Of a stretch of 64,000 bases of DNA, positions 50,542-62,007 are shown in pieces. Origin of the DNA: Desulfofundulus luciae (lineage in GTDB: Bacteria > Bacillota > Desulfotomaculia > Desulfotomaculales > Desulfovirgulaceae); the NCBI RefSeq assembly GCF_030813795.1, contig NZ_JAUSUX010000007.1, positions 62,001 to 126,000 on the forward strand, in the 5' to 3' direction. Position numbers and translations under genes: made by a program. Positions within the stretch are counted from its first letter, which is position 1, and every line of letters begins with the position of its first letter. The notes under the pieces were generated by a model that saw only the letters and a program-made list of their open reading frames with translations, did no database searches and was not told the origin of the DNA.

Positions 50542-51407
50542 TACTGCTGCCCCCATCCAGTTTCAGACAACAAATCTGCCAGACAGGCAACCAGGTCGTC
50601 TAAAGTCAGAATACCGGCTGGGATGGGCCACCCGGCGGCACGCAAACGCCAGGCCAGTTCCGCCGGTCCGGGCAGGGCCAGGCCAATTTTTCGCAGGATT
50701 TCCCGTTGACTGAAAACCTGTGCCGGTGTCCCCTCCAGCACCAGCCGGCCCCCGGAGAGGACCCAGACCCTGTCCGCAAGGACAGCCTCTTCCATAAAAT
50801 GGGTAACCAGGACTACGGTCAGGTCTTCTTCCCGGTTCAAACTCAAGAGCGTCTGAAGAACCTCCCGCCTGCCGGCAGGGTCCAGCATGGCCGTAGGCTC
50901 GTCCAGTACCAGGCAGGACGGCTTCATGGCCAGGGCACCGGCAATGGCCAGCCGCTGCTTCTGTCCCCCGGAAAGCAAATGGGGAGGGCGCAGCCGCTGG
51001 TCCACAAGCCCAACCAGGGCCAGGGCCCGGTCGACCCGCCGCCGCACTTCTTCCGGAGGCAGGCCTAAATTTTCGGGGCCAAAAGCCACATCTTCCTCCA
51101 CCATCGCCGCCACCAGCTGGTTGTCCGGGTTTTGCAGGACCATCCCCACCCGGCACCGGATCTCCCACCGGTTGGCCGGATCGGCTGTAGATAGCCCGTT
51201 CACCGTTACGGTTCCCCGGGTCGGCAGGAGCAGGGCATTAAAGTGACGGGCCAGGGTAGATTTGCCCGAACCATTGGGGCCAATGACGGCCAGCAATTCC
51301 CCCTGGCGAATATCACCGTTAATATCTTGCAGGGCAACTCTTTCCCCGGGCTGGCCAGGGTGATAAACATGGCTCAACCCCCGGATGGAAATCACTGCCT
51401 TACACAA
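50541..51407 (-). CDS. ecfA1: ECF transporter ATPase A1
   Basis: 288 aa if started at TTG 51407, which overlaps rplQ by 8 bp; a GTG at 51395 is an alternative. Walker [14 protein letters not shown], signature [14 protein letters not shown], Walker [14 protein letters not shown], switch His in VTHFMEE. Pairs with EcfA2 and EcfT. The operon position after rplQ is standard in Firmicutes. Confidence 0.93.
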   Translation of the reverse strand: MCKAVISIRGLSHVYHPGQPGERVALQDINGDIRQGELLAVIGPNGSGKSTLARHFNALLLPTRGTVTVNGLSTADPANRWEIRCRVGMVLQNPDNQLVAAMVEEDVAFGPENLGLPPEEVRRRVDRALALVGLVDQRLRPPHLLSGGQKQRLAIAGALAMKPSCLVLDEPTAMLDPAGRREVLQTLLSLNREEDLTVVLVTHFMEEAVLADRVWVLSGGRLVLEGTPAQVFSQREILRKIGLALPGPAELAWRLRAAGWPIPAGILTLDDLVACLADLLSETGWGQQ

Positions 51408-51738
51408 GTTCCAGGATCACCATGGGTGCGGCATCGCCCCGGCGGTAACCCATCTTGACAATGCGGGTATAGCCGCCCGGACGGTCGGCATACCTGGGAG
51501 CCAGGTCGTTAAAGAGCTTGCGTACCACCCGCTCATCGTAGATGTAAGCCAGAGCCTGGCGCCGGGCTGCCAGGTCACCCCTTTTCGCCAGGGTAACCAT
51601 TTTATCGGCAATGCTTTTAACTTCCTTAGCCCGGGGTTCGGTGGTCTGGATACGGTTTTCGCGGAAAAGGGACGTAACCAGATTCCTGAGCATGGCCCGG
51701 CGGTGACCGGTGTTACGTCCCAGCTTCCGATACGCCAT
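51400..51738 (-). CDS. rplQ: 50S ribosomal protein L17
   Basis: 112 aa, starting [20 protein letters not shown]; full-length bacterial L17. Confidence 0.97.
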   Translation of the reverse strand: MAYRKLGRNTGHRRAMLRNLVTSLFRENRIQTTEPRAKEVKSIADKMVTLAKRGDLAARRQALAYIYDERVVRKLFNDLAPRYADRPGGYTRIVKMGYRRGDAAPMVILELV

Positions 51739-51752
51739 TTTTTACTCCCCCC

Positions 51753-52700
51753 TTACTCATCACTTTTGCGCAGGGACAGGCCCAGCTCACTTAGCTTGTT
51801 GATTACTTCTTCCAGGGATTTCTTACCCAGGTTGCGCACCTTCATCATGTCTTCCTCGTTGCGCTGGATCAGTTCCTCCACCGTGTTGATGCCGGCGCGC
51901 TTCAGGCAGTTGTAGGAACGGACGGAGAGATCCAGCTCTTCAATGGTCATTTCCAGGATCTTGTTCTTCTTTTCTTCCTCTTTTTCAACCATGATCTCTA
52001 CATCTTTGACTGCTTCGGTGAGACCGATGAACAGGCGCAGGTGTTCACCCAGGATTTTGGCCGAAAGGCTGGTGGCTTCATCAGGCCTTATGCTGCCGTC
52101 GGTCCATACTTCCAGGGTGAGCTTGTCGTAGTCGGTGCGCTGACCCACGCGGGTGTTTTCCACCGTGTAGTTGACCTTACGTACCGGGGTGAACACGGAA
52201 TCCACGGGGATCACGCCGATGATATGCTCTCCCTTTTTATTCCTTTCCGCCGGTACATAGCCCCGCCCTTTGGCTACGGTAATTTCCATGAACAGACGGC
52301 CGTTGGGGGCAAGGGTGGCAATATGCAGGTCGGGATTTAAAATCTCCACATCCTGGTCGTGGATGATATCGCCGGCCTTGACCTCACCTTCCCCCTTGGC
52401 CTCAATCCGCAGGATTTTTTCCTCATCGGTATGCAGCTTCAGGCACAGGTTCTTCAGATTGAGGATGATGTCGGTTACGTCTTCCCGCACGCCGGGAATG
52501 GTGGAAAACTCGTGTAGCACACCCTCGATTTTTACCGAGGTGACTGCCGCCCCGGGAAGGGATGAAAGCAGGATCCTGCGCAGGGAATTACCCAGCGTGA
52601 TCCCGTATCCCCTCTCCAGGGGTTCCACCACAAACTTGGCGTAGGTGTTATCGGGACTGCTTTCCACGCACTCAATTTTGGGCTTCTCAATTTCCAGCAT
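51753..52700 (-). CDS. rpoA: RNA polymerase alpha subunit
   Basis: 315 aa. N-terminal dimerisation domain (about 1-230) with [20 protein letters not shown], and C-terminal domain (about 250-315) with the [19 protein letters not shown]- and activator-contacting helix. Fourteen bp before rplQ. Confidence 0.98.
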   Translation of the reverse strand: MLEIEKPKIECVESSPDNTYAKFVVEPLERGYGITLGNSLRRILLSSLPGAAVTSVKIEGVLHEFSTIPGVREDVTDIILNLKNLCLKLHTDEEKILRIEAKGEGEVKAGDIIHDQDVEILNPDLHIATLAPNGRLFMEITVAKGRGYVPAERNKKGEHIIGVIPVDSVFTPVRKVNYTVENTRVGQRTDYDKLTLEVWTDGSIRPDEATSLSAKILGEHLRLFIGLTEAVKDVEIMVEKEEEKKNKILEMTIEELDLSVRSYNCLKRAGINTVEELIQRNEEDMMKVRNLGKKSLEEVINKLSELGLSLRKSDE

Positions 52701-52751
52701 ACGGCAACCCCCTCAAGTGCCGGTTCCGGCCGTAAGAGTTTACCAAGGCCA

Positions 52752-53378
52752 TTACCTGGAGTACAGCTCCACAATCAGGTGTTCCTGCACGGGAGTGTCA
52801 ATCTGGTCCCTGGTTGGGAGGGCCACCACGCGACCTTGTGCCTGATTTTCTTCATACTCCAGCCAGGGTGGGGGTGTCCTGTCGGCCGCCCGCTCCAATA
52901 ATTCCTTAATGCGCGGGGAGTCCTTGCTCTTTTCCCGTACCGCAATTACGTCGCCAACCCGTACCAGGTAGGAAGGGATATTCACCTTCCGGCCGTTAAC
53001 GGTAAAGTGGCCGTGGCGTACCAGCTGCCTGGCTTCCATGCGGGACGTGGCCAGTCCCAGGCGATAGACCACATTGTCCAGGCGTCTTTCCAGCAAACGG
53101 AGCAGGTTTTCGCCGGTAATCCCCGGCTGGCGCTCGGCACGCTCAAAGTAATTGCGAAACTGGGTTTCCAGCACCCCGTAGATACGCCGGGCCTTTTGTT
53201 TTTCCCGCAACTGCAGACCGTATTCACTGATCTTGCGGCGCGCCTGCCCGTGGGCGCCCGGTGGATAGGGCCGCCGGTCAATGGCACACTTGCCCGTGTA
53301 GCAGCGGTCCCCTTTCAAGTAAAGCTTGATACCCTCACGGCGACACAGACGGCATTGCGGACCTGTGTATCTGGCCAT
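52752..53378 (-). CDS. rpsD: 30S ribosomal protein S4
   Basis: 208 aa. N-terminal [23 protein letters not shown] keeps four Cys, so this is the zinc-binding (C+) form; S4 RNA-binding domain follows (about 95-160). Single-copy seen here. Confidence 0.97.
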   Translation of the reverse strand: MARYTGPQCRLCRREGIKLYLKGDRCYTGKCAIDRRPYPPGAHGQARRKISEYGLQLREKQKARRIYGVLETQFRNYFERAERQPGITGENLLRLLERRLDNVVYRLGLATSRMEARQLVRHGHFTVNGRKVNIPSYLVRVGDVIAVREKSKDSPRIKELLERAADRTPPPWLEYEENQAQGRVVALPTRDQIDTPVQEHLIVELYSR

Positions 53379-53397
53379 CTAGTTCCTTGATACCTCC

Positions 53398-53787
53398 TTA
53401 AACTCTCCGGCGTTTTGGCGGCCGGCATCCATTATGGGGAATGGGTGTAACGTCTTTAATCAGGCTTACTTCCAGCCCCGCCGCCTGCAGGGAGCGGATG
53501 GCCGCTTCCCGGCCCGCCCCGGGGCCCTTGACCATCACTTCTACCGTTTTCATACCGTGTTCCATGGCCTCCCTGGCTGCCGCCTCGGCGGCCATCTGGG
53601 CGGCAAAGGGCGTGCTCTTCCGGGAACCCTTGAATCCCACGGTCCCGGCACTGGCCCAGGAAATGGCGTTGCCCCGCGTGTCAGTTATGGTCACGATGGT
53701 ATTATTAAAGGTAGAACGGATGTGGGCCACCCCGTGTTCTATATTCTTGCGCTCCCGCCTTTTAGTACGTGCTGCTTTTCTGGCCAT
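53398..53787 (-). CDS. rpsK: 30S ribosomal protein S11
   Basis: 129 aa, ending in the conserved [18 protein letters not shown] tail; full length. Confidence 0.97.
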   Translation of the reverse strand: MARKAARTKRRERKNIEHGVAHIRSTFNNTIVTITDTRGNAISWASAGTVGFKGSRKSTPFAAQMAAEAAAREAMEHGMKTVEVMVKGPGAGREAAIRSLQAAGLEVSLIKDVTPIPHNGCRPPKRRRV

Positions 53788-53803
53788 TTTACCTTACCCC
53801 CCT

Positions 53804-54175
53804 TTATTTCTTCCGCCGCACACCCACAGTTTTCCGCGGACCCTTGCGCGTCCGGGCGTTGGTTTTTGTGCGCTGGCCCCGTACCGGGAGGCCCCGGCGG
53901 TGACGCAAGCCCCGGTAGCAGCCGATTTCGATGAGCCGCTTAATATTCATGGCCACTTCCCGGCGGAGATCGCCCTCCACCCGGTAGTTCTTCTCAATGA
54001 CGTCCCTTAAGCGGTTGACCTCGTCTTCGGTGAGGTTGCGGACCCGGGTATCGGGGTTAATTCCTGTCTGGGCCAGGATTTTCTTGGATGTGGGCCTGCC
54101 GATGCCGTAAATATAGGTCAGGGCGATCTCTACCCGCTTATCCCTGGGCAGGTCAACCCCTGCAATACGAGCCAT
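53804..54175 (-). CDS. rpsM: 30S ribosomal protein S13
   Basis: 123 aa from ATG at 54175 ([20 protein letters not shown]). An upstream start at 54229 is rejected because family members begin at MARIAG. Ends in the basic [15 protein letters not shown] tail. Confidence 0.97.
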   Translation of the reverse strand: MARIAGVDLPRDKRVEIALTYIYGIGRPTSKKILAQTGINPDTRVRNLTEDEVNRLRDVIEKNYRVEGDLRREVAMNIKRLIEIGCYRGLRHRRGLPVRGQRTKTNARTRKGPRKTVGVRRKK

Positions 54176-54194
54176 GCGTGAAAACACACCTCCA

Positions 54195-54311
<117 letters not shown>

Positions 54312-54339
54312 TTAAACCTCCTTTGCCCGGACCATCACC

Positions 54340-54564
54340 TTATTTATAACGGTAAACAATCCGACCGCGGCTCAAATCATAGGGTGACAGTTCCACCAGC
54401 ACCCGGTCACCGGGTAAAATGCGGATAAAGTTCATGCGAATTTTACCCGAAACGTGAGCTAAAACTTTATGTCCGTTCTGCAGTTCGACGCGAAACATGG
54501 CATTGGGAAGTGGCTCAATCACAGTGCCCTCAACTTCAATAACATCCTTTTCCTGTTTGGACAT
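54340..54564 (-). CDS. infA: Translation initiation factor IF-1
   Basis: 74 aa from ATG at 54564 ([20 protein letters not shown]); single S1-like OB fold. An upstream start is rejected on family length. Confidence 0.97.
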   Translation of the reverse strand: MSKQEKDVIEVEGTVIEPLPNAMFRVELQNGHKVLAHVSGKIRMNFIRILPGDRVLVELSPYDLSRGRIVYRYK

Positions 54565-54595
54565 GGGCTTTAGCCAACCTCCTTTCCGGAGCCGT

Positions 54596-54934
54596 TTAGC
54601 TGTGCTCCAGTGTTTCATCCGATGGTATGCCAGGCGCAGGTGTTGCCTGCCCGTAAGTTTCCAGCAGTTCTTTCAGCGCCCTGCGGACATCCAGATCGGT
54701 AATCCGCTGGCCCGTGCTTGCCTTGTGGGCAATATCGCCGGCCACCAGGGGATAAACTTTTAAATGCTTGACGTTTTTCAACTTCGGCCCGCCTACCCTG
54801 CGGTCCGCCCCATTGACCACCCGTACCCGTGTCTCGTTGACGCGGTCGAGAATGAGGTAGAATTTGCCGTAATCCCGGCCGGCAGTAGAGCTCACCAGCC
54901 GGCCCGGCGTGAAATAATCCTTCACCGGGATCAC
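54596..54934 (-). CDS. KOW-domain RNA-binding protein
   Basis: 112 aa. A KOW-like N-terminal half ([40 protein letters not shown]) resembles eukaryotic L14e/L27e-type proteins. It is regularly found between map and infA in Firmicutes; function not established. Seven bp after map. Confidence 0.85.
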   Translation of the reverse strand: MIPVKDYFTPGRLVSSTAGRDYGKFYLILDRVNETRVRVVNGADRRVGGPKLKNVKHLKVYPLVAGDIAHKASTGQRITDLDVRRALKELLETYGQATPAPGIPSDETLEHS

Positions 54935-54940
54935 CTCCAG

Positions 54941-55687
54941 TTACAACCGGGTAAGGATCTCCGGCTCACCATCGGTGATGGCAACGGTGTGCTCGAAATG
55001 GGCCGACAGCCTGGAATCCCTGGTTACCACCGTCCAGTTGTCCCCAAGGGTGCGCACCTCATGGGTACCCGCATTGACCATCGGTTCAATGGCTAAAGTC
55101 ATTCCCGCCTTCAGCCTGGGACCCCGTCCCGGCTTTCCGAAGTTGGGCACCTGTGGCTCCTCATGCATGCTCCGGCCGATACCGTGGCCCACGTATTCCC
55201 GGACCACAGAGAATCCGTGTTTTTCCACATAGCTCTGTACGGCATGGGAAATATCCGACAGCCGGTTACCCTGCCGGGCAAAGCGAATGCCTTCGTACAG
55301 AGCTCCTTCGGTTACGGCCAGCAGTTTTCTTGCCTCCGGGGAAACCTCGCCTACCGGAAAGGTGGCCGCACCGTCCCCAAAATATCCATTTATTTCCGCC
55401 CCGACGTCAATACTGATAATATCTCCACTTTCCAGTTTTCTTAAACCGGGGATGCCGTGCACCACCTGCTCGTTGACCGAGGTGCAGATGCTGGCCGGAA
55501 AACCATAGAGGCCCTTGAACGCGGGCCTGGCACCCCGGGCCAGGATAAAGTCCTCAGCCAGCCGGTCCAGTTCTGCGGTGGTCACCCCCGGTTTAATGGC
55601 CCGGGAGAGTTCGCCCAGGACACCCGCCACCACGCGGCCGGCGTCGCGCATGTAGCGCAGTTCCCGCTGCGACTTGATCATAATCAT
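54941..55687 (-). CDS. map: Methionine aminopeptidase, type I
   Basis: 248 aa. Removes N-terminal Met. Metal ligands visible in the segments [16 protein letters not shown] (Asp pair), [12 protein letters not shown] (His), and TLAIEPMVN (Glu) plus a final Glu near [11 protein letters not shown]. It follows secY directly; adk, usually between them, is missing. Confidence 0.96.
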   Translation of the reverse strand: MIMIKSQRELRYMRDAGRVVAGVLGELSRAIKPGVTTAELDRLAEDFILARGARPAFKGLYGFPASICTSVNEQVVHGIPGLRKLESGDIISIDVGAEINGYFGDGAATFPVGEVSPEARKLLAVTEGALYEGIRFARQGNRLSDISHAVQSYVEKHGFSVVREYVGHGIGRSMHEEPQVPNFGKPGRGPRLKAGMTLAIEPMVNAGTHEVRTLGDNWTVVTRDSRLSAHFEHTVAITDGEPEILTRL

Positions 55688-55703
55688 TTATAAGGTCATC
55701 TCC

Positions 55704-56969
55704 CTACCTGATAAAGCCCTGGTAGCTGCGCATCAACATGTGGGATTCAACCTGCTTCATGGTATCCAGGGCCACCCCCACCACAATCAACAGGGCGGTA
55801 CCGCCAAAGTAAATCTGGGGGATGCGGGTAGCCAGCAGGACAAAATTCGGCAGGATGGCAATTAAGGCCAGGAAAATGGCCCCCGCCAGGGTTACCCGGC
55901 TCATAACCCGGCTGATGTACTCGGCCGTGGGGCGTCCGGGCCGGATGCCCGGGATGAAGCCGCCGTACTTCTTGATGTTTTCGGCAATATCCACCGGGTT
56001 CATGATTACCGCCGTGTAGAAGTAGGTAAAGCCAATCACCAGCAGGGCGTAAATGACGGTATGCAGCGCCGTACCCCAGGCAAAAAAGGTGAGGTACCAG
56101 TTGCCAAACCAGGTGTTTTGAAACCACCGGGCAATCTGTTCCGGAAACATCAAAATGGAAGAAGCAAAGATCACCGGGATAACACCGGCCTGGTTCACCC
56201 TTAAGGGCAGGTGGGTGGACTGCCCGCCGTATACCCGGCGTCCCACCACGCGCTTGGCGTACTGCACGGGAATGCGCCGCTGCCCCTCATTGACGGCCAC
56301 AATGGCGGCAATGACCAATGCGCCAATGACCAGGAGCAGGATGACGCTCAGGATATTGATGGTCCCGGCCCGCAGGTACTCCACCACCCGCACAACGCCC
56401 GCCGGAACCCGGGAGACAATACCGGCAAAGATCAAAAGCGAGATGCCGTTGCCAATGCCCTTTTCGGTAATCTGTTCCCCGATCCACATAAGGAAGGCCG
56501 TCCCGGCGGTCAGGGTCAGGGCCACCAGAAGGTAGTGGCCGACGGTCGGGCTCACCAGCACATGCTGGTTGCGCAGGGCAAAGCTGATACCGATGGCCTG
56601 AATAAACGCCAGCACGACGGTGAGGTAGCGGGTATACTGGACGATTTTTTTCCGGCCCTCTTCCCCTTCCTTGGCCAGCCGTTCCAGGGAGGGAATGACC
56701 ACCGTCAGAAGCTGCATAATAATAGAAGCGTTAATGTATGGAGTAATACTCATGGCAAAAATGGAAAAGTTTTTAAAAGCCCCGCCGGAAATCACGTCAA
56801 AGAAGCCGAAAAGGGCACCGGTTTGGAGCAGCTTCGCAAAAACCTCTGTGTTGACCCCCGGCACGGGAATATGGGCGCCGATGCGGAAAACAAAGAGCAT
56901 GGCCAGGGTAAAGAAAAGTTTTGAACGCAGCTCATCAATCCTGACGGCGCTTCTGAGGCTATCCAGCAC
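55704..56969 (-). CDS. secY: Preprotein translocase subunit SecY
   Basis: 421 aa, ten transmembrane helices; motifs RIGAHIPVPGVN, GIGNGISLLIFAGI and RPGRPTAEYISRVM. Core of the Sec channel. Immediately follows rplO with no gap. Confidence 0.97.
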   Translation of the reverse strand: MLDSLRSAVRIDELRSKLFFTLAMLFVFRIGAHIPVPGVNTEVFAKLLQTGALFGFFDVISGGAFKNFSIFAMSITPYINASIIMQLLTVVIPSLERLAKEGEEGRKKIVQYTRYLTVVLAFIQAIGISFALRNQHVLVSPTVGHYLLVALTLTAGTAFLMWIGEQITEKGIGNGISLLIFAGIVSRVPAGVVRVVEYLRAGTINILSVILLLVIGALVIAAIVAVNEGQRRIPVQYAKRVVGRRVYGGQSTHLPLRVNQAGVIPVIFASSILMFPEQIARWFQNTWFGNWYLTFFAWGTALHTVIYALLVIGFTYFYTAVIMNPVDIAENIKKYGGFIPGIRPGRPTAEYISRVMSRVTLAGAIFLALIAILPNFVLLATRIPQIYFGGTALLIVVGVALDTMKQVESHMLMRSYQGFIR

Positions 56970-57416
56970 CTAGATCACCTCAGCCTTGCCGCCGGCAGCT
57001 TCAATCTTTTCCACCGCCGATTTGCTGAAGGCGTGGGCCCTTACGGTGAGCGCTTTTTCAAGCTGCCCGTCGCCCAGGATCTTTACCCCGTCACCCAGCT
57101 TTTTGATTATCCGTTCCGATAGAAGGGTTTCCGGCGTTACCACTGCACCGTTTTCAAAACGGTTTAAAACATCAATATTTACGGCCACTATCTCCTTCTT
57201 AAAGGGCGCATTGGTAAAACCCCGCTTGGGTATGCGCCGCTGCAAGGGCATCTGGCCACCCTCAAAACCGGGCCTTACCCCGCCGCCGGAGCGCGCCTTT
57301 TGTCCCTTGTGCCCCCGGCCGGCCGTCTTTCCTAACCCGGAACCGATACCCTGCCCCTTGCGGGTTGGTTTGGTACGCGCCCCCGGGTTGGGACGCAGGT
57401 CGTGCAGTTGAACCAC
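56970..57416 (-). CDS. rplO: 50S ribosomal protein L15
   Basis: 148 aa, N-terminal Gly/Arg-rich [20 protein letters not shown] tail and C-terminal L15 domain. Confidence 0.97.
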   Translation of the reverse strand: MVQLHDLRPNPGARTKPTRKGQGIGSGLGKTAGRGHKGQKARSGGGVRPGFEGGQMPLQRRIPKRGFTNAPFKKEIVAVNIDVLNRFENGAVVTPETLLSERIIKKLGDGVKILGDGQLEKALTVRAHAFSKSAVEKIEAAGGKAEVI

Positions 57417-57466
57417 AATTACACCTCCAGTTGGTTGCTGGTCTAAAGGCCATCCGTACCCGTCGT

Positions 57467-57646
57467 TTAAACTTCCTCGACCTTGACCAGGTGGGATACC
57501 TTGTTAATCATGCCCCGTATCTGCGGCGTATCGTTTTGAACTACCGAGCCGTGCAGTTTGCGCAGGCCCAGAGTGCGTACGGTTACCCGCTGGTCTTCGG
57601 GGCGACCGATGAGACTTCTGATCAGGGTAATCTTCAACTTGGCCAT
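57467..57646 (-). CDS. rpmD: 50S ribosomal protein L30
   Basis: 59 aa, [20 protein letters not shown]...; single ferredoxin-like fold. Found by reading the gap between rplO and rpsE; ribosome binding site GGGGGTAAG precedes the ATG at 57646. Confidence 0.95.
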   Translation of the reverse strand: MAKLKITLIRSLIGRPEDQRVTVRTLGLRKLHGSVVQNDTPQIRGMINKVSHLVKVEEV

Positions 57647-57658
57647 GTTCTTACCCCC

Positions 57659-58159
57659 TTAGCCCAGTAATTCTTCCACCGTTTTACCCCGCAGCCGGGC
57701 CACCTCTTCCGGAGTTTTCAGGCTCTTTAAAGCCACCATGGTGGCATGAACCATGTTGTTGGCGTTGTGCGAACCCAGGGACTTGGTAAGGATGTCCCGG
57801 ATCCCGGCACACTCCAGAATCGCCCGCACGGGACCGCCGGCAATTACCCCGGTACCGGGGGCAGCCGGTTTTAACAGCACCTTGCCGGCACCAAATTCAC
57901 CAATCACTTCATGGGGAATGGTGGTGCCGGATAAGGGCACCTGGATCATGTTTTTCTTGGCATCCTCAATGCCCTTGCGAATGGCCTCGGGCACCTCGCC
58001 GGCCTTGCCCAGCCCGGCGCCGACCCGGCCGTTGCCATCGCCTACCACCACCAGGGCCGAAAAACTAAAGCGTCGTCCACCTTTGACCACCTTGGCCACG
58101 CGGTTAATGGATACTACTTTCTCGGTAAGCTCCAGCTTACTGGCGTCAATCCTGGTCAC
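57659..58159 (-). CDS. rpsE: 30S ribosomal protein S5
   Basis: 166 aa; N-terminal double-stranded RNA-binding-like domain with [21 protein letters not shown] and C-terminal domain with [20 protein letters not shown]. Confidence 0.97.
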   Translation of the reverse strand: MTRIDASKLELTEKVVSINRVAKVVKGGRRFSFSALVVVGDGNGRVGAGLGKAGEVPEAIRKGIEDAKKNMIQVPLSGTTIPHEVIGEFGAGKVLLKPAAPGTGVIAGGPVRAILECAGIRDILTKSLGSHNANNMVHATMVALKSLKTPEEVARLRGKTVEELLG

Positions 58160-58179
58160 CCGTTTCCCTCCTTCGTCAC

Positions 58180-58548
58180 CTAGAATTCCAGACCGGCTTC
58201 CCGGGCGGCCTCGGCTAAAGCCTTTACCCGGCCGTGATAAATATACCCGGCCCGGTCAAATACCACTTTCTTAATCCCGCGTTCCAGGGCTTTCTGGGCC
58301 ACCAGGCGGCCCACCGCGGCAGCCGCTTCCTTGTTGCCACCTGCTTTGAGCTGACCCTTCAATTCGGGGGAAAGGGTCGAAGCGCTGACCAGGGTAATTC
58401 CCCGCTCGTCATCAATAATCTGGGCATACATGTGCTTTAAGCTCCGGAAGACATTCAACCTGGGGCGCTCGGCGGTACCGGAGATCTTCTTGCGTACTCG
58501 TAAATGTCTTTTGGCCCGCAATGCCTTGCGATCCGGTTTCTTAATCAA
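58180..58548 (-). CDS. rplR: 50S ribosomal protein L18
   Basis: 122 aa from TTG at 58548, GGGAGG 10 nt upstream, giving the standard [20 protein letters not shown] start. A TTG at 58557 sits too close to the binding site. Confidence 0.95.
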   Translation of the reverse strand: MIKKPDRKALRAKRHLRVRKKISGTAERPRLNVFRSLKHMYAQIIDDERGITLVSASTLSPELKGQLKAGGNKEAAAAVGRLVAQKALERGIKKVVFDRAGYIYHGRVKALAEAAREAGLEF

Positions 58549-58563
58549 AGCAATCAAGCCTCC

Positions 58564-59115
58564 CTACTTCTTACCTTTACCGCCAGCCTTGCCGGCCTTG
58601 CGCCGGATTTGTTCGTTTTCGTACCTGATGCCCTTGCCCTTGTAGGGTTCCGGCTCCCGTACACCGCGGATAACCGCAGCCAGGGCGCCGACCTTTTCTT
58701 TGTCCGTTCCCTTGACCACAATTTTGTTTGGCGCAGGAACTTCTATCTCCAGCCCCGGCGGGGGGACAATCTCGACCGGGTGGGAGTAGCCCACCGACAG
58801 CACCAGCTTGTTACCCTGCTTGGTGGCCCGGTAACCTACGCCGACCAGCTCCAGAGTTTTTGCAAACCCCTTTGTTACTCCCTCCACCATATTGGCCAGC
58901 AGCGTGCGGGTTAAACCATGCAGGGACCGGTGGTTCTTTTCGTCCGAGGGGCGTTCCACCACCAGGCGGCCCTCCTCGTCCAGGCGGATGCGCATATCCC
59001 GGTGGAATTCCCGTTCAAGCTGGCCCTTGGGCCCCTTTATGCGCACGGTATTGCCTTCTATTTGCACATCAACCCCCTGGGGCAGGGCAATGGGCTTCTT
59101 GCCAATCCTGGACAC
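58564..59115 (-). CDS. rplF: 50S ribosomal protein L6
   Basis: 183 aa, [19 protein letters not shown]...; two L6 domains, C-terminal [20 protein letters not shown] signature. Confidence 0.97.
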   Translation of the reverse strand: MSRIGKKPIALPQGVDVQIEGNTVRIKGPKGQLEREFHRDMRIRLDEEGRLVVERPSDEKNHRSLHGLTRTLLANMVEGVTKGFAKTLELVGVGYRATKQGNKLVLSVGYSHPVEIVPPPGLEIEVPAPNKIVVKGTDKEKVGALAAVIRGVREPEPYKGKGIRYENEQIRRKAGKAGGKGKK

Positions 59116-59130
59116 AAGCCTTCCCTCCTC

Positions 59131-59529
59131 CTACCATACGTAGCAGATTACTTCGCCGCCCACACCCAGTTTCCGGGCCTGTTTATCGGTCATGATACCC
59201 TTGGAGGTGGACAGGATAGCAATACCCAGGCCTCCCAGCACCTTGGGGATGGAATCCTTGCGGGCATAGACCCGGAGTCCCGGCCTGGAAATCCGTTTTA
59301 ATCCGGTAATTACCCGTTTTTTGTCAGGGCCGTACTTCAAATATACGCGGATGACGCCCTGCTTGCCGTCGTCAATTATTTCGTAATCCTTAATCAGGCC
59401 CTCTTCCTTGAGAATCTCGGCAATGGCCTTCTTCAAGCGGGAAGCAGGGGCCTCCACTTTATCGAGATAAACCGTATTGGCATTGCGAATACGGGTGAGA
59501 AAGTCCGCGATCGGGTCGGTCATAACCAT
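59131..59529 (-). CDS. rpsH: 30S ribosomal protein S8
   Basis: 132 aa from ATG at 59529 ([18 protein letters not shown]), preceded by AAGGGGG. The C-terminal [20 protein letters not shown] motif is conserved. Confidence 0.96.
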   Translation of the reverse strand: MVMTDPIADFLTRIRNANTVYLDKVEAPASRLKKAIAEILKEEGLIKDYEIIDDGKQGVIRVYLKYGPDKKRVITGLKRISRPGLRVYARKDSIPKVLGGLGIAILSTSKGIMTDKQARKLGVGGEVICYVW

Positions 59530-59548
59530 GGCAATACCCCCTTCCTGT

Positions 59549-59734
59549 TTACCAGCTGGCCTTACGAACGCCGGGAATCTCGCCGCGGTAGGCAAGAACC
59601 CGGAAACAGATGCGGCAAATGCCGAACTTGCGCATGTACGCCCGGGGACGGCCGCAGAGCTTGCAGCGGTTATGCTGGCGCACCTTGAATTTGGGTTCGC
59701 GCATTGCCTTGGCGATCATTGATTTTTTAGCCAC
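59549..59734 (-). CDS. rpsZ: 30S ribosomal protein S14, zinc-binding type
   Basis: 61 aa type Z S14 with [20 protein letters not shown] zinc site. Confidence 0.96.
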   Translation of the reverse strand: MAKKSMIAKAMREPKFKVRQHNRCKLCGRPRAYMRKFGICRICFRVLAYRGEIPGVRKASW

Positions 59735-59799
59735 TTAAGTCCCCCCTTATATGCGATTCGTACCTGCTTTGTAATAAATCGTCTTGAGGTCGTTCATCA

Positions 59800-60342
59800 C
59801 TAAGCAGCCGCAAAGGGCATGCCCAGCAGGCGCAAAAGTTCCCGCGCCTCCTCGTCGGTTTTGGCCGTGGTTACAAAGATGATGTCCATTCCCCGTACTT
59901 TATCGATCTTATCATATTCGATTTCGGGGAAGATCAGCTGCTCCCGGATGCCCAGGCTGTAATTGCCGCGGCCGTCAAAGGACCTGGGCGAAACCCCCCG
60001 GAAGTCCCGCACCCTGGGGAGAGCCACGTTGAACAGCTTGTCGATGAACTCATACATGCGGTCACCCCGCAGGGTTACCTTGCAGCCCACGGTCATCCCC
60101 TGGCGCACCTTAAAGGCGGCAATGGATTTCTTAGCCCGGGTGATCACCGGACGCTGGCCGGTAATAGTGGCCAGATCGCTGACCGCCGCGTCCATGGCTT
60201 TGCTGTTATGGGTGGCCTCGCCTACGCCCATGTTGATGACCACCTTTTCCAGCCTGGGTACCTCCATCACGTTTTTATAGCCAAACTTCTGCATCATGGC
60301 CTTGACTACTTCGTTTTTATATTTATCTTTAAGTCTCGGCAC
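59800..60342 (-). CDS. rplE: 50S ribosomal protein L5
   Basis: 180 aa, with [12 protein letters not shown]-type N-terminal segment, [20 protein letters not shown] and C-terminal [20 protein letters not shown]. Confidence 0.97.
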   Translation of the reverse strand: MPRLKDKYKNEVVKAMMQKFGYKNVMEVPRLEKVVINMGVGEATHNSKAMDAAVSDLATITGQRPVITRAKKSIAAFKVRQGMTVGCKVTLRGDRMYEFIDKLFNVALPRVRDFRGVSPRSFDGRGNYSLGIREQLIFPEIEYDKIDKVRGMDIIFVTTAKTDEEARELLRLLGMPFAAA

Positions 60343-60359
60343 GTTTTTTCACCTGCCTT

Positions 60360-60680
60360 TTAGCCTAGTTCTTCCCCGCATTTTTTACATACCCGCACCT
60401 TTTTGCCGTCCTCCAAAAACTTTTTAGCTATGCGGGTTGGGCTGTTGCACTTGCTGCAGACCAGCATGACGTTGGAGGCGTGGATGGGGGCTTCCTTCTC
60501 CACGATGCCTCCCTGGGGCATGCGCGGGTTGGGCCTGGTATGGCGCTTCACGATATTCACGCCCTCCACAATTACCCGCCCTTCAGCCGGTAATGCCGCC
60601 AGCACCTTGCCTCTTTTGCCGGCATATTTGCCGGTCAACACCAGCACTGTATCGCCTTTGCGCACGTGTAACTTGGGCAT
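60360..60680 (-). CDS. rplX: 50S ribosomal protein L24
   Basis: 106 aa; KOW motif near the N-terminus ([20 protein letters not shown]). The C-terminal part has CSKC...CKKC. Confidence 0.97.
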   Translation of the reverse strand: MPKLHVRKGDTVLVLTGKYAGKRGKVLAALPAEGRVIVEGVNIVKRHTRPNPRMPQGGIVEKEAPIHASNVMLVCSKCNSPTRIAKKFLEDGKKVRVCKKCGEELG

Positions 60681-60705
60681 CCTGACCCACCTCCAGCTTC
60701 CCCGG

Positions 60706-61074
60706 CTAAATTACCTCCGGAGCCAGGGAAATAATCTTCATGAAGTCCCGATCCCGTAATTCCCGGGCCACCGGTCCAAAGATACGGGTGCCCCGGGGGC
60801 TCTTGTCGTCCTTGATAATCACCGCAGCGTTTTCGTCAAATTTAATGTATGAACCGTCCGGGCGGCGCACTTCCTTATTGGTACGCACAACCACCGCCCG
60901 CACCACATCGCCCTTCTTTACAACGCCTCCGGGCGTGGCCTCCTTGACGGAACAAATGATTTCATCTCCCAAACTGGCATAACGGCGCATGCTGCCGCCG
61001 AGCACGCGAATGCACATTAAACGGCGGGCACCGGTGTTGTCGGCGACGTTGAGCATTGACTGTACCTGGATCAT
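60706..61074 (-). CDS. rplN: 50S ribosomal protein L14
   Basis: 122 aa, [20 protein letters not shown]...; full-length. Confidence 0.97.
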   Translation of the reverse strand: MIQVQSMLNVADNTGARRLMCIRVLGGSMRRYASLGDEIICSVKEATPGGVVKKGDVVRAVVVRTNKEVRRPDGSYIKFDENAAVIIKDDKSPRGTRIFGPVARELRDRDFMKIISLAPEVI

Positions 61075-61103
61075 CGGCTTTAACCTCCCTTCGCAAGGGT
61101 TTA

Positions 61104-61367
61104 TTAAATCCGTTCAGCCCGTTCCAGGATTTCAACCACCCGCCAGCGCTTTTCTTTCGAAAGGGGCCGGGTTTCCATAATGCGCACCTTATCCCCGACG
61201 CGGCAGGCATTTTCCTCGTCATGGGCTTTAAACTTCTTGGTCTTGCGAATGGTGCGCTGGTAGAGCGGGTGCCGCACCAGGGTTTCCACCGCCACCACTA
61301 CCGTTTTGTCCATTTTATCGCTAACCACGCGGCCCGTCCGGACTTTGCGCTGCTTACGAACTTCCAC
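61104..61367 (-). CDS. rpsQ: 30S ribosomal protein S17
   Basis: 87 aa OB-fold protein with [17 protein letters not shown] and the terminal [20 protein letters not shown]. Confidence 0.96.
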   Translation of the reverse strand: MEVRKQRKVRTGRVVSDKMDKTVVVAVETLVRHPLYQRTIRKTKKFKAHDEENACRVGDKVRIMETRPLSKEKRWRVVEILERAERI

Positions 61368-61385
61368 CTCGTGACTCCCCTTTCG

Positions 61386-61589
61386 TTAGGCCCGCCGGAT
61401 GCCCAGCTCCCGCTCCCGGAGCACGGTCTTTAAACGGGCAATGTTCCGGCGCACTTCCCTGATTTTCATGGGGTTATCCAGCTGGTTGGTAGCCAGTTGG
61501 AACCGCAGCTTGAAAAGTTCATCCTTGGAATCGTCCAGCTTCTTGACCAGCTCCTCATCGGATAGTTCCCGCAAATCCTTAGCCTTCAT
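61386..61589 (-). CDS. rpmC: 50S ribosomal protein L29
   Basis: 67 aa from ATG at 61589 ([20 protein letters not shown]); overlaps the end of rplP by 11 bp. Confidence 0.96.
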   Translation of the reverse strand: MKAKDLRELSDEELVKKLDDSKDELFKLRFQLATNQLDNPMKIREVRRNIARLKTVLRERELGIRRA

Positions 61590-62007
61590 TTGCCTCACTC
61601 CCACGTTTGACAAACTTTGTTTTAATGGGCAGCTTGTGAGACGCCAGGCGCATGGCTTCCCGGGCCACCTCCTCGTCAATACCGGCCAGCTCAAACAAAA
61701 TCCGCCCGGGCTTGACGACCGCCACCCAGTACTCGGGAGCACCTTTACCGCTGCCCATCCGGGTTTCGGCTGGCTTAGCAGTAATTGGCCGGTCCGGGAA
61801 TATCCTGATCCACACCTTCCCGCCCCGGCGAATGTAACGGGTCATGGCAATACGGGCGGCCTCGATTTGACGGCTGGTAATCCAGGCCGGTTCCAGGGCC
61901 ATCAGCCCGTACTCGCCAAAGTGTACCTCCGTACCCCCCTTGGCCCTGCCGCTCAGATCTCTTACCCGGTGCTGTTTACGATATTTAACCCTCTTGGGCA
62001 TGAGCAT
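61579..62007 (-). CDS. rplP: 50S ribosomal protein L16
   Basis: 142 aa, [20 protein letters not shown]...; its start overlaps the rpsC end by 23 bp. Confidence 0.97.
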   Translation of the reverse strand: MLMPKRVKYRKQHRVRDLSGRAKGGTEVHFGEYGLMALEPAWITSRQIEAARIAMTRYIRRGGKVWIRIFPDRPITAKPAETRMGSGKGAPEYWVAVVKPGRILFELAGIDEEVAREAMRLASHKLPIKTKFVKRGSEANEG

